A DNA stretch of 64,000 nt from Paraspadella gotoi (taxonomy: Eukaryota; Chaetognatha): assembly GCA_051294375.1 (NCBI GenBank), contig CM119271.1:6759632-6823631 (forward strand), written 5' to 3'. How positions within the stretch are numbered: position 1 is the stretch's first letter; every line of letters begins with the position of its first letter. Positions 1 to 13,564 of the stretch are shown piece by piece. Both the position numbers and the translations under genes were made by a program. The notes under the pieces were generated by a model. That model did no database searches, had not been told where the DNA came from, and was given only the letters and a program-made list of their open reading frames with translations.

Positions 1-3000
1 TATTCAGAAGAACAGAACACGAAAAGAAAGTATAAAAGAAAAGAAAGAAAGAAGAGAAAAGAAAGAAAGGAAAGAAAGAATAGAAAGGAAAAAAAGGAAA
101 AGAATAGAAAGGAAAAAAAGAATAGAAAAAAAGAAAGAATAGAAAGGAAAAAAGATAGAAGGAAAAAAAATAAAAAGGAAAAAAAAATAAAAGGAAAGAA
201 AGAATAAAAAGGAAAGAAGGAATAAAAAGGAAAGAGAAGAATAAAAAGGAAAGAAAGAATAAAAATGAAAGAAAGAATAGAAAGGAAAGAAAGATTAGAA
301 AGGAAACCAAGAACAGAAAGGAAAAAATAGAAATAAAAATAAAGAGAGAGTGACGAGAAGAAAGAACGAATAAAAAACCCGATGTTGCGAATATGCAAAA
401 ATGATAACATAACAAATGCTAAGCCTAATTTTACCGAGTTCAATCCTCATTCAATTTTTTTTTTTTAATAAACCGCAGGAGAAGAGAGAAGCCAAACTCG
501 TTTTTCGGACGAATGCAGCAGCGGCAGCAGCAGAGGCAACCCAGAAAAAAAAGAAATCAAAAGGCAGCAGCAGAAGCAGCAGGAGAAAAGACGAGAAAAA
601 GAATAAGCTCCTGCACGAGCCAGCTGCAGACGCGTCTTTTCCCCCTATGATCATGCACAGGGAAAGAGAGAGGGAGAGAGACATATAATTAAAGAGAAAA
701 GAGAGAGAGAAAGAAATATAAAATAAAGAGAAAGAAAATTTGTTGTGTTTTGATATAAACGTTAAACAAAACATTTAAAAACTTTTCCAGCTCTAATGTT
801 TAAGCACATCGATGATGAGAAGCTGTTAATATAAATTTCTCCAGCTTCATACACACCCAAATTTAATCATAAAAAAGGCGATCCTACCTAATTTGGAACG
901 ACGACGCACCAACGCCACTTATGGCGCAAAAGCGATAAAATATCGTCCGGCAAACCGCTAAACGATTTGCGACAAAAAAATTATTTCTGATATGAGCCGC
1001 TATGGCGCTTCATCTAAGCATCTTGGTAAGGATAAAAAATACTGTATTATACATAAAAGGGAGACGATGCAGGAGTTTTATTTTCTTTTTCAACAAAATT
1101 TTAACTTTAAAAAAATTACATATTATATCATCAGGCCTCTGTAACTTTTTGTAGTTAATGAGATAAAGAATTTGTTAACCTTGTGGGCTATTAAAAATTA
1201 AAATACCTTAAAAAGTAGAATTCTCAAACCAAAAAATCAAATTTCTAGCATAAGCCAAAACTGTAGAGCAGCACAATATAAATCAGTTAGTACCTTATAA
1301 TTTGATATTTAAAGAACACTTGAAGCATGCCAGATATGCTGCAGTAACTTGGAAATACCATACAATTACCAGGATTGGTCTACCTGACTTATAAACCATC
1401 GCTCTATGTTATTTATACAGCGATAAATACAATCTAGTTACTAGTATATATGTAAGATTACTTTTAAATATAATTTCCCGAATTTTTGGCCTCAGGGCAT
1501 TTGCTCACCATATAATACAATCATAATCTAAAATAGCAATTTAGTTTCAGCACTCGCATAGTTTTAATGAAGACCAAGTTCGCTTCTTCAAAAGCCTAAT
1601 CGATCCAGGCCTTTGAATCACCAGTTTTCAGTTTTTCAAATTGAAAGCTTTGGAGAGGGGAGACGAGAGAATTCGACAAGTCAGAGACTGAGAAACAATT
1701 AGGATTGAAAAAATGCCACAAAGCTTGAGCACGCGTTGAAATCTGAACAGTTGTTAGTAGTAGAGAAGAGCCAGAGCTCGTAGATTTAGGAAGAATTAAA
1801 TTCTGGACTACTGAGCAGACGAGACGAGTGAATGCTAACGTTCACTATTTGGAATATTCATCAGAATGACAACAATGAAACTCGTATAATAGAGACTTAC
1901 ACCAAAAACACCCATGTGAGTTTTCAAATTGTCAGATAGGATTGACAATACTAAATCGATTCGGATAATGGCAGTCATGGAGCGATTAAATGTAACATCT
2001 CACCTTATCTTCCATACAATTACCAATTTCATAAAAAAAGGCGATTCTATAATTTGAACGCCACGACTAAGAACTGACATCGACACAAGTAATTAAAAAA
2101 AAAACAAATGGATTGAATTGATTAAAAAAAACACCACAAAAAAACGATGTGCGTCCGTCCGTCTGCCGTCCCACCTTTAAGCAAATAAAACTCAAATGTA
2201 CCTCGTGATTGGATGGATGGATTAAAAATAAAATTGTTGTTGTGCGTGGTAGTGAGTGTGTTGATTGAGCTGGATATGAAGTTTCGATGGAATCGTCCAA
2301 GAGTGGGAAATGAGTTTAAATGGAAAAAACACATAAACCACTTCTGGACATTGAACTAATTGTACCGTGATTTGAGCGACCTGCAATGGATTGTTCCCGG
2401 GATTCGCATCTGTGATTACGACAACTTTTATATAAAATTAATGGTAATTGTTTCATAAAACAAAAACAAACAAAGGTCGTTTGTATCAATATAAAAACAT
2501 ATCATTTAAGTATAGAATACATGTTATGTAGTTTTATTTGCAACAACGATTTTATTATACGATATATATACTATATTTGCCAAAGATAATTTGTAAAAGT
2601 CACAAAAACAATTTTTCTATGACTGGTGAAGAAGCTTGTAAACTAAGCCCGAAAACATTGTACGTCCTTATGTACTAATAAAATCGTATGCTTGCAAATG
2701 AAACTCAAATTATTTCTAGCTAATCCAAACACAACGAAAAAGAAAGGAAATTCGCTATGCCTAAACATATCATTTTAAAAGATCTTAGATGTAATGAGAA
2801 GCCATTATCTTAAATTTTTAGCTCTGACCAATTGGCACATTATATTCCAATTTTAAAAAAAGCGTCAATAAACGTCACTAAGAAAGCAATCGTAAACCGA
2901 AATCTCACAACAAGACGGGGCCCTAGGCCGTCTGGGAGATAAAAATAAAGAAAAAGGACTATACAAATAACATACCTTATGACAGGCCCTTTCCTAAAAA

Positions 3001-6000
3001 AGGGATAGGTTCTCCCCACAATACCCAGGCTACGTTTTTTTGAAAATTTCATTTCAAAAATTCAAAGACTTTTTTTCAATAAACTGAAGGTTAGATCTTC
3101 AGAACATTCTTGGCTTACAAAAAGCGATCAAGATTCGATAGCCATTATATTTGTGGTCTAACCATGTGGGTTTCGGGAGAATGTAAGACAGTACTCAGAT
3201 TTCTTAAATCTTTGGAACCTTGACATAGACGTAAGTCAACAACTTTACTCATAAATTTCTAGATAATTCAATTTTGAAATTAACTCGTTCTGGAATTTCA
3301 TCAGCGCATGGATAAAATGCCCATTTCGTAATTTTTCGGGTATTAAGAAAAAAATTCCCAGGATATCACTCCCGAACATCCTGTTTGGAATCGATAGTCA
3401 ACAGAAATGTTATTGACGCGAATAATATTTGTAATTTGCAACTGTAATTGGAGTCGACTTTTCCTCCATTTATTTAACCATAAGCTTAAAAAAGACAGTG
3501 GCTCTTTAATCTTGCAATTTAGACAAATTGGACTAGTCTTTAATGCTAAATCATAATTTCGCACAATGCCTTTAGACGGTCGTTTTCACCATGCTGGCAA
3601 AGTAAGATTTGAAAAAAAAGTTCATTTTCACTGAGAATAACAGGGTAATCTTTCTGCCATCCTGCTTCTGGAAGACATACCTACTTCTTTCGGGAGAACT
3701 TATACCTATCCAGGTTGTCAGATAGTCAGCGACTCTTTAAAATAAAGATATAGTCTTCTTCCTTCTTGAGCCACTAGTTTGAAATAAAGTTATTTTGGAT
3801 AGCCGTTTTTGAAAAATTAAAAGAGATATTTTCTCCTTTGCGTCAGAAGAGTCAGATTTATAAGAGAAAAATTTTAAACCACTGACAGTTACTGAAATTT
3901 TTTTTTTTTTTTCTTCGATATTAATTGATAGTCTGTGATAATCAGCAAGTGTTTCAAACTGTTGAAAAAATTGGGTTACTAGTCTTGAATCGCTTTTTTG
4001 GTTGAAAGCAATATCTTGACAGAAAATTACAAAAACGTCACAGGTTTGCGACTTAAAAAATTTTGGGCGAGGAGATATGCTCGAGATCCATTAACAAATT
4101 CTTCAAAGAACAATATTTTGCAATATTTTCTGTGGATCACTGATAAAAAAGGACCGTTTTACCTTAAATTGTCAACAGAAACTAGTATAGAAATTTTGAA
4201 ATTGCATCTGCATATTGAAGATTGACTCTGAAATCATTTCAGAATGAAATATCACATTATTCTTGCCTTATTGTAAGATTGAAAAAGGAAATTTTCGCCC
4301 ACAAGGAATTGAACCAAAATTTCCCAAAACAAGTTTTAATTATACCAGCATCAATTGAAGAGTATTCGTCTCAGTTTTTTCTTCAATAACCAATGTTACC
4401 AACAGCTAAATGCAGCACTAACCGAACTTAATAACTTTTCTCTTCGTTTCATATGATTAATTGACAGGTAAAGTAATTGTAATCAAACTTTTCCGATGGT
4501 CAAAACATGCTTACGGTTTTGCTACATCTAACAGTTCAAGAGTCTTGTTTGTTGTATCATAATCATAGAGATACATGCAAAGTAGAGGTTTCTTTTGGCA
4601 AGTTTTTCCCCAAATCTCTGGAAAAAAAGCACATCCATTGAATTTTTCTTCTGAAAGATCTATTTCATCCAAAGACCATAAGAGTAAACCGAACATTTAT
4701 TCATATTTTGCATGTTTTTCAAGGATATACTCAGCTTTTTGTAATTTTTTTGACAATTGCACAAAATATTTTTCAGTTAAAATCTGAATGCTTTAAATAA
4801 CGTTTAAGAGAACTTCAATACTAAGTTCCAACTAGAGCACGAAATAAACTTGGTTTTGTGCCGCCCCGAGTAATCTTATTGGATAATTCATAATATGACA
4901 CAAACAATTCCTTCCCTTCTCTAATTTCAGACTACTTGCTGAGTAGACTATATATCGTAGGATAAATGCTAGTGAAATGACTCTTAATCAAGAGAATTTC
5001 AAGGCATAATATATATTGCCACAAACTTAATGGTCTTATAAAATTAATTGGTTTTTTCAAATGTTATGGAAGTTAATTTTTCAAATTTCGTGTCGCCTAC
5101 TATAACATCTGCCCGTCAGTGGCATCACACTAAGTTGAATCATGACATTTAACAGAAAAGCTTCACCATCAGCAGCTCGCTCAATGAAATTCTGCATTTC
5201 AATTGAGAGACCTTTCTTCATCTAGAATTCTCACACATTTTTACTAAAGCAGTAATGAAATACTGAAGAAAAACCTTTCTTATATGCTATCAACCTTTTC
5301 TCCAACTTTGGAAGCGAAGTAGGAAAGGGTATTTTCCTGTGAAGAATTGAAACTATATAAACTCGTTCATCGTCTAGAACAATGGTTTATATGTACACGA
5401 TTGACTTTCTTTAACATCAGTTTTCAACCTTCAAATTTCTACATTATGGCCATTATGCTTTGTTGCCAATTATAAGAGCGCACTGTTTGAAAAATGTTAG
5501 ATCCTAAATGACTTTAATTACAGTTTTTAGCCTCTTAGCAAATTCTTTAAAATTTGGAAGAGCATCTGTCAGAAAAATAATGATTTTGAATAGTATAAAT
5601 CCAACTCTAAAACCTGATTTAAAGAAATATCGGATTTATTTTCTTTTGTTCATTAGTATATCTCAACAGAATTAATTTCCGGTCAAACAGTACTTTAAAA
5701 AGTTTTCAATGCCCTCCAGATTTAGCTTTGATTTTGATCCAATCGCAGGAACAAACAACGACAAACAAAAAGTTTTCGTCCAACTAATAGTCAAAACATA
5801 AAACTTCCGAGATAAGGCCTTCATTTGATTGCAATTATTACTTCCTAGATTTTTCTTGTGTTCCTGTATGTTTCAAAAGATTTTCTATTTGCAAAGGAGC
5901 TTTCAAAAAAAGCCTTTTTTATTTTTAGAGACACTTGAAATGATTCTAAAACTTCATTAGTTTTATTGCAATACTAGGAAGCAGACTCTGAACACCTTCT

Positions 6001-7386
6001 TTCTTGAAGAAATTGTTTACCACATTAGAAGAAATTCGTTTTTAAAATTTTGGAACTAAAACATCATCTAAGCATTGTTGGGGAAGACAAACTTCTATCT
6101 TTTTCCCTATCGCTTAATGTCAAGCTCAGACTCTTCTGTTTTTTAAATTTCTATCGGCTTACTAAGGAATAAATACAGGACTACATCTATCTCTTCTTCA
6201 ATGAACAGATTTTCATTCTCTTGCTCTCTCACAATTAGCAATTATTGCCACTGAGTTGTTAAAACTGTGTTACTCAGTTTTTATTTGATTCTATTAACTT
6301 CAGATGTTTACTGGCGCGGGAAGACAAAATTATAATCTCGGGGAAAAAAAGCCAAAACAAAAGATAACAACAATACTCGAGATCTTTACAGCAGATGAAT
6401 TATTTTTCTTCATGATCATACCAACTGATCCAGGCACCCGTCGCTGTTTGTTCTTCTCCGCGAGTAAATATCTTTTTAAAACACTCTAAAGTAATTTTCT
6501 GTGTAACCCATTATATTCAGCTGCCATGATCCTAACGTAATCTTCTCTCTGTTTGACCAATTTTTCCTAAAAGATTTCGGTATTACATCAATTGAGCGCT
6601 CCATCTCTCACGACGCAGATTACCATTTGCAATCAACCTGAAAACATTTCACTTAGCTCAAATTGGACACATAAGCTCTTTCTTTCCGGATAATTCTGCT
6701 CACCTCTCAAATCACCTTTGGCACTGTCAGTCAGTTCCTTAATATTAATACGCCTCTTAGGCGGATTCTTTACAACTTGCTGCTTTACATACAGAGAAAA
6801 CCGTCTCTTTCGCAGAGTCTAGAGTTTGTGACCTGAAATAACTACGCTTATAGAATTTTACATCTTTCTGAACTCAACCTTAATAATGTACATCCGTCGT
6901 ATTTTCGCACTTATCTTTCAACCAACACTTTAAACCTTATCTTCGACTCATTTCAACCTTTCCTTTCTGCTAACGCTATAGCTCCTTTTTCTGTTTCGAA
7001 AAATTCTAAGCACACCCACGCTTTCAAATATACAACTAAAGAACGATTTCATCCTTCAAACCCATATCATTGCTGCAAAATTCTCACTGGTACTTTTAGA
7101 AATAATTCTTTTTGAAACAGAATTTTTCTCTATGAACTATCCCAGCATTTGTTTCTGAATAAATTCATTCTCCATCAGAACAAAGACCCGAGGATTCAAC
7201 TTGCCATTTGGGGGATCAAAGAGTCTTTTTCCTGCTCTGCAACAATCTCTTACCAACACACCTTTTCCTCTATACATCACCATCACCCGCCTGTGACAAC
7301 CTTGTTCCACAACACCAACTTCTCTTTAGCCAGACTAAGAGACTTTCGGCAGTGATATTCCTCTCTCTTCTTAATACGACCACACT
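1..7386. repeat. Indel-rich second copy of 15435-21850
   Basis: Bases 1-360 match the A/G-rich tract at 15435-15770, 416-2700 match 15842-17600, and 2840-7386 match the 3' 4.1 kb of exon 10 (for example the peptide LGIVGRTYPFFRK against the exon-10 end). The copy differs by frequent single-base changes, mostly added bases: about 4546 bp here against about 4116 bp there for the exon part. Coding and repeat DNA are hit equally, and no frame longer than about 100 codons survives. It ends at a 100-N gap. That pattern fits uncorrected long-read gap filling better than a decayed gene. If real, it is a pseudogene of exon 10. Confidence 0.85.
2840..7386 (-). pseudogene. Broken copy of large-gene exon 10
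   Basis: Sequence corresponds to about 17734-21850, minus strand, with frameshifts every few tens of bases. Recognisable pieces include 3343-3564, 4511-4696 (SLDEIDLSEEKFNG against SLDEIVLSEEKSND) and 7149-7355. Its upstream part is cut off by the N gap at 7387. Biological decay and assembly error cannot be told apart from the sequence alone; I favour error. Confidence 0.6.
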
Positions 7387-7486
7387 NNNNNNNNNNNNNN
7401 NNNNNNNNNNNNNNNNNNNNNNNNNNNNNNNNNNNNNNNNNNNNNNNNNNNNNNNNNNNNNNNNNNNNNNNNNNNNNNNNNNNNNN
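7387..7486. other. Assembly gap (100 N)
   Basis: Exactly 100 N, the usual placeholder for a gap of unknown size. It separates the indel-rich copy from the GC-rich block. Confidence 1.
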
Positions 7487-10400
7487 AGCGAAAGAATTTG
7501 AAACATGGATTAAAGGAAAACGTATGTAGATGGACTATTAAAGTTCTAGGAAACGTTTGACGCTAAAAATGTTTTTGGAACCGATTCTACTTTAAAGTGT
7601 TTTGAAATAATGAATAAGCATGACGTTAATAAACAAATAATAAAATGTTCCTGTGGTTCGTCGGTCCTGCGGCCGAAACATATCCTCCCCTAAAAAGTAA
7701 AATTGAGTACGGCCGGGTGCCCCCGGGGGGGTTTTTTTTGTTGGCCCGGGAGCGTGGGGTATCGGAAGCATAAAACGTCAGCACCGTCGCGGTCTTCCCG
7801 TAATAGTCGGCCGCTTCTCCGCGAGGAAAAACGTTAGATCATCGGCCGTGAAACGCAAAACAATCCGAGTATTTTAAAGTATATGTCCGTAATCGAGTTC
7901 CAATTTTCGCGAGTTCAGTGATGCCAGTTCTAAATGAGAGAAGCCGCGGCTGTTTGGGCTGTTCCAGCTCGCGGACGAGCCGCCGCGCCGCCCGGCCCGG
8001 CCCACGCAGGGTACATCGGGGGCGCGGGCGTTCCGTGCGCCCCGTCTTTTAAAACATCGTCGTCGTCCATACTTCGGGTTCTCTTGCATCGTGTTGCGCC
8101 GAGGAGCTTCCCTCTTCCGCCGGGGTTAAATCCGGCATCGAAGGGGAGGGGGGTCTAGTTGGGAAAAGGGTCCTCGCCACGTGAGATGAAAGAAATTGTA
8201 GTCATCGAAATCGAACGCTATCGTTTGACGAAACTTGAGAGGGACGTGAGTTGTCAATAACGCGGACGTAGTGGGACCTGGGGGTTGGGTCTTAGGCAGT
8301 TTGGGATGTTTCGATGTCGAGTATTGCCTGCCGTTAGAGCTTGTAAATTCTTCACGTGACACATCTTGGATGGTGTCTGGACGTAGGCCCGTGAGGATTC
8401 GGGTTCCGATCGAGGGTCGAAGTCGAGAGATCGCTTTTTGATGAAGCGAGGTCAGAAGGGGCCTATTCGTCTAGGACTCATAATGAGAATAAGATGTATT
8501 GATTATATATTTGCATGAACAATAATTCCGTAAGTCGGAAGAAGAGTTCATGTATTCTTTTCCAGCGTAAGGTCGTAAAAAATTCTATAATTCGTCACTC
8601 AACAATCTGCGTCGACCAAACTAAAGGATAGTCGTCGAGTTGTGTCAGACCGATATAATAAATACAAAAATCTCGCCAAATAGTTTAAAGTCGCGATTCG
8701 CGAGGGCACTAAACGATTTACGGTTGGGCGGACTCGAAATATTGTGTCTCCTGCAGTTCGGACAGTCACAGCGCCTTAACTGTGACTTCCGTACCGGTTG
8801 ATTGTCCGGACCACGCGGTGCGAAAGCCTCCATTGGCATCTCTGTGCTTGTTGGCCTCATCGATGTCATGGTTTTGGGGGGTGTGGACAGAGAATTCTGA
8901 CCTTCTTTCAGGTTTATTGCGTGGTTACGATCACATTTATTGCCTTTTCCTTGCAGGGTAACCACGTATTGCTTTTGTCCAATTCGATGCCCAAGAAACT
9001 CGTCGCTAAGTTCGACGGAGCTCTTTCCAAGGCGTCTGAGCGCCTCGCCGTCACTAGGGATGTCGGGGGGTAAGCGATGAACCCCTTCGTCGAGGGGAAG
9101 CTGGACGCACGTGGATAATCAAGAAGCCGATCGTGCTGGCGTCAGGCTCGGCGTGCGAGACTGCGGTCCCGGAAATCATCAAAGGGACCCTCGTCAGCGG
9201 GGCGTACGATTAGGATAACCTTCGAAACTGACGAGCATAAGGAGCGCGTGCGTTGGCAGTACTATTGTCGACGTTGGAAGTTATGATCTTCTTCCCGCGA
9301 GGGTAAGACGCAGTTAAAAATGTCTTTTTCGTTAGAATTATGATCAAGCGTTCCGTCCGAAAGACGACCCGCCGCCATATTGGGCGAAGCCATGGGGCGG
9401 AGGAGAAGGTGTCGCATTGATGGTTTCGATCGTCCGGACTTCGAGATCAGTAATAAGGAGAAGAATTTGTTTCGTTTTTACCAGTCTTCCTTCGAGCTTC
9501 GCAGCTGCCGATGGGTGTCATCTAGTTGTGCCGCATCGGCGTCCGTGGGAAAATTGCTGATGCATGTCGGGTCGGCTGATATGAGGCAGAGGCAGGTGTT
9601 GCGGAGCACCTGACGTGAGCGCGCATGGTTGGAAATCGTACAATGAGGTGCGTGTGATTTAGAGTGAGGGACAGAGGCTGAATAAAGTCGTTGGGTAGTA
9701 CGTTGATATCGAAGGTGATCCGCCCGCTCGCGGCATTGTTGCGAATAGGGCGCTGTAGATTCGAGGAGGCAGACGCGCATTGCGTTCGTGCGGCGGCGTA
9801 CATGAAGGACGGTGTGGGAGTCGTGTTTGATAGTGGGTTTCGGATGGGCTTTCTGGCGTCTCCATGTCGTGGTAACGACGCGGAACGGGCCAATGGCGTC
9901 GATCAGTCGTGTTATCCCGTGATGCTTCAAAATAGGTGCTCGTGTGATGCGAGTCGGTCGGCTGGTAAAGGAGTTCTCCCCCATCTTGCAAGCGGCGGCG
10001 GGCGGGAGGTGCGAGGGAAATTGTGCCTGTGACAGATTGAATGCGGATCTACGCGGGTCGCAGTTGCAAGTAGACCGCGGAAGTGAGCCGCGTGTTGCCC
10101 GCATTCGAGGAGGAGGAAGAAGAAGCGGCGTCGGATGTCAGCGGATACATAGACTGTGTTTCGCGGATTGGGCGTTAGTAACGGATGTGTGCTGTCTGTT
10201 GGGTAATGGGTGTCTCAGTGTGTCCAGCGCCCGCGGGTTCCTTGGCCATGGAAGTGCAACGTGGCGGGTAGCGTAAGTCGGGTCGGGTTAGCGTTGTCGT
10301 TCTGTTTAGCGTCGGGAGGTACGATTGGGTGGCGGGTGGCTGAGTAAGGAAGGATGTGCCTTGTCGCGAGTTCTCCGCCAACGGTGCGAGCGGGCTACGG

Positions 10401-11160
10401 TGAAGGTGTAGTCTGCGGATGGATGTCGCTTATCTGGTCGTCGAGAAAGGGATTGGAGTCGTAGTATCGAAGTTTCGATTTTGAGGCGGAGTTTCCGCGG
10501 CGAGGTCGAGGGGAACGAATCTTTTCATCTTTGATTGGTGATAACTCGTTCGGGCGTTATAGGTAATTTTTCTGCTAGTAGAGAGGCTCCGGCGACACAG
10601 GGCATTTTTTTTTTCGGCATCTTTTGATATGTATGACTGTATAAGACCCTTGCTGAGGCGCGATTTATATTATTTGTTGGGGGCTTGTAGCCTATGTGTT
10701 TTAGAAATCCAATTTTAATGTCGTCTCACCATTTTTCGAGGATTCTTTTCCACACGGGGTATACATTTTTTCAAATTCCCGGCGATTAAGTACAATTTTT
10801 TTACGAGTGTCGACGTTTGTTGTTTGCGATACGCAAAACCCAGTTTTTTCTTCGGTTATCCGGTCATCTATTTTCCGCACATTCCATTTCTTCCGCCTCA
10901 GTCCGCAAAGACGTCTGATGCCAACGGTGGTCGGGGAGGGAGCTTGGTTCTGTTCCGGGCCCTACATCTTCTTGCCGGACGTGCGGAGGAGGATAGTCAG
11001 GGACGCAGCCGTGAGAGCGCGCGCCCCATATTTTGTGGCAGATCGTTTGAAAAGCAAAGACCACAAGACTGGCAGCATCGCCGGGGTTTCTTCGTCTGTG
11101 TGAAGCGTAATCTGCCCATATTCGCTGACGTCCGTCAACTCCTAAATACGAGATAAGCAA
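7487..11160. other. GC-rich block with no supportable gene
   Basis: Composition changes sharply from the AT-rich surroundings. Open frames of 90-208 codons overlap in all three minus frames around 9478-10104, as expected for a coding or high-GC sequence damaged by indels. On the minus strand at about 7680-7700 a purine run (AGGGGAGGA) followed by TATGTTTCGGCCGC resembles a polypurine tract next to a long terminal repeat, so an LTR retroelement is possible. I could not find reverse transcriptase, integrase or protease motifs, so I leave it unclassified. Confidence 0.5.
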
Positions 11161-13564
11161 AACGGAGTTTTAAAACATAAAGGCAGCAAAGTTTGTCGAT
11201 TTTCCTTCCAAAAATATTTGTTTCAATGGACGGTCTCAGGAGTCCTGTCCACATGACCCAACTCTTTCAAACTTTGTCGTTGGAGCATTCCCCTCGACTC
11301 CGATTGCTATGCCTGACTTCCGCGCGCAAGGCACGCTAGCGATTGCACCGCCGATTCAGACTTCCCGTCAGTGAGCTCCACAAAACGCGGGATGGAATTT
11401 GTGGTGAGGACGCCTTCAGCCCGAATCTAAGGAGTAAGCTCGAGCTGCTGGATAAAACGAATAGCAGACTAGATTCCTCCTCATACTGGAGGCAAAGTAC
11501 GACGATACACAGAAACGCCACCGTAACCTTCGTGATAGCGATAAGCAAACACAGGTAATCACCTTGCCTTTGTCGTTCGTTGTCGTCTCCCGCGTCGCGA
11601 TCCATCGCCCTGATCTCGAAGTCTTCAGCTTGGGCTCGCTGGTATCTTCATGGGCCAGGGGCGTCGACGTTATACGTATTTACGTTCGTTTATTTTATTC
11701 TGATCATGCAAAAAAAAAAACCAGTTAACTTAAGCAATTATCTAGAAGAGACGATCATTTTTATTATGCTTGGATTGAAAAGTAGTTTCGTAGTATCTTC
11801 TCGACGTTAACCTTCGTCAAATTATTCTCGAAAGTTTTTATTACGACGAAATTGAAAAATAACGTTCGATTTTACCGTTTAATATTAGTACATTTATCTT
11901 TGTCTCAACTGATCGCCTTCTATCAAAATTCGACGCGAATACGGAAAGATTTTATTCAACGATAACGTGACATGGTTTTAAACATTGTGTAACCCATTGT
12001 GAAAAAATAATTTACTACTATTGCATTGTATTGTCATTCAAACATTAGCGAAAATCAATCACATAAAAATTAAAAGAAAGATACAGTTTTTTGACAGGCT
12101 TAAGTACAACGGATAAAACAATATATTCTTCCCTTCCCTTTTCTTAATTTTTTTTATTTATTTCTGCTTTTTATTTATTTTTTCTTTCTTCTCTTAAAAG
12201 AAGAGAGATCCTGACTACGAATTTTCCTTTAATCCATGTTTCAATTCCTTTCGCTTATACGTATTTACGTTGTAATTATTTTATTCTGATCAGCAAAAAA
12301 AAAAAAAACCAGTTAACTTAAGCAATTATCTAGAAGAACGATCATTTTATGCTTGGATTGAAAAGTAGTTTCGTAAGTATCTTCTCGACGTTAACCTTCG
12401 CTCAAATTCATTCTCGAAAGTTTTTATTACGACAATTGAAAAATAACGTTCGATTTTACCGTTTAATATTAGTACATTTATCTTTGTCTCAACTGATCGC
12501 CTTCTATCAAAATTCGACGCGAATACGAAAAGATTTTATTCAACGATAACGTAACATGGTTTTAAACATTGTGTAAACCCATTGTGAAAAATAATTTCTA
12601 CTATTGCATTGTAATTGTCATTCAAACATTAGCGAAAATCAATCACATAAAAAATTAAAAGAAGATACAGTTTTTGACAGGCTTAAGTACAACGGATAAA
12701 ACAATATATTCTTCCCTTCCCTTTTCTTATTTTTTTATTTATTTCTGCTTTTTTATTTATTTTTTTCTTTCTTCTCTTAGACTCCATCTCTTTATTTCCA
12801 TCTATCTTGATCCTTCTCTCCTCTTTCATGATTCTTTTCTCTCTTCTTGGACATGCTTTGCCACTGCCCCTTCAGATCAGAGTGGTCTTTGTTGGAGTTT
12901 CTTTCCAACCGCATCTGATGGAGCGCTGGACGGTGGGGGTTGTAGAGATATGTCCCCCTTTTCCACCCATTTATTTGTTTTGCCTTTTGTTATTACCGTT
13001 TTCTGCCGATAGATGTCTTTTTCTCCTTTTCATTTAGGAGAATTACACTCCTCTTTCCTTTTCTTACCAGATATTCTAGGCAGGTGCTAGATCTGTAGGC
13101 GTACTTTGGCCGGCCGCGTCCCGACCAAACTGCTCTGTTTTTTACGAAGGTTCCAGGACGCCCTCATGTCACATTTTAGTCACCCTTTGATACCGTTCAC
13201 GAGAGGACAGTGATGCTAACGGCCATAGAAGCTACGGACGAGACCTACACGTAAGAACTCGTGGGTAATCTTTACTTGTGTCTCTAGAACTTTGAGGCCA
13301 CCGGTAGCAATAGACTGGTGGACGGAACTCCGTTGGCCCTATGGCCCACATCGATCCACACTTGGTGACGGACAACCTCGGCACGATTACTCCCTCGAAT
13401 CACGGCGAGCCCGACGGTTTCGGCGCACACGCACGTCGTGCTGGGACGTGGCCCACGGCCCACTGTCGGAAGGCGTCAGCAAGGGACATGGCGACGGCGG
13501 TCCCTCCGTAACAGCACAACGGAGGGAAAGCAGAGGCGGCTACAACGAGCAACACGGCAAGTGT
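11161..13564. other. Non-coding stretch around the doubled tract
   Basis: Apart from the two copies described separately, I see no supported gene. Short frames at 11336-11605 and 13292-13579 show no family motifs. A pyrimidine-rich tract lies at about 12690-12860. Confidence 0.5.
11670..12690. repeat. Two near-identical 430-bp tracts in direct order
   Basis: The segment from TACGTATTTACGTT at about 11670 to about 12165 is repeated from about 12255 to 12765. Both contain an A run then CCAGTTAACTTAAGC, and AATTCGACGCGAATACG. They differ by single-base indels, mostly in homopolymers. The spacer is about 100 bp. This looks like two unmerged versions of one locus, or a recent tandem duplication. 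Confidence 0.75.

Noticed and set aside
451-774. Ser/Leu/Phe-rich frames through GA and CAG repeats (also at 15386-15841, 27745-28080, 36149-36523)
   Set aside because: Open only because of low base complexity, with no conserved motif.
8645-8965. Minus-strand frame with RRCDCPNCRR, like the buttonhead box of Sp transcription factors
   Set aside because: No zinc fingers follow in any frame, and one short motif in a GC-rich, indel-damaged block is weak evidence.
9478-10104. 208-codon minus-strand frame
   Set aside because: Overlapped by other long frames in both remaining minus frames, no domain recognised, and composition-driven.
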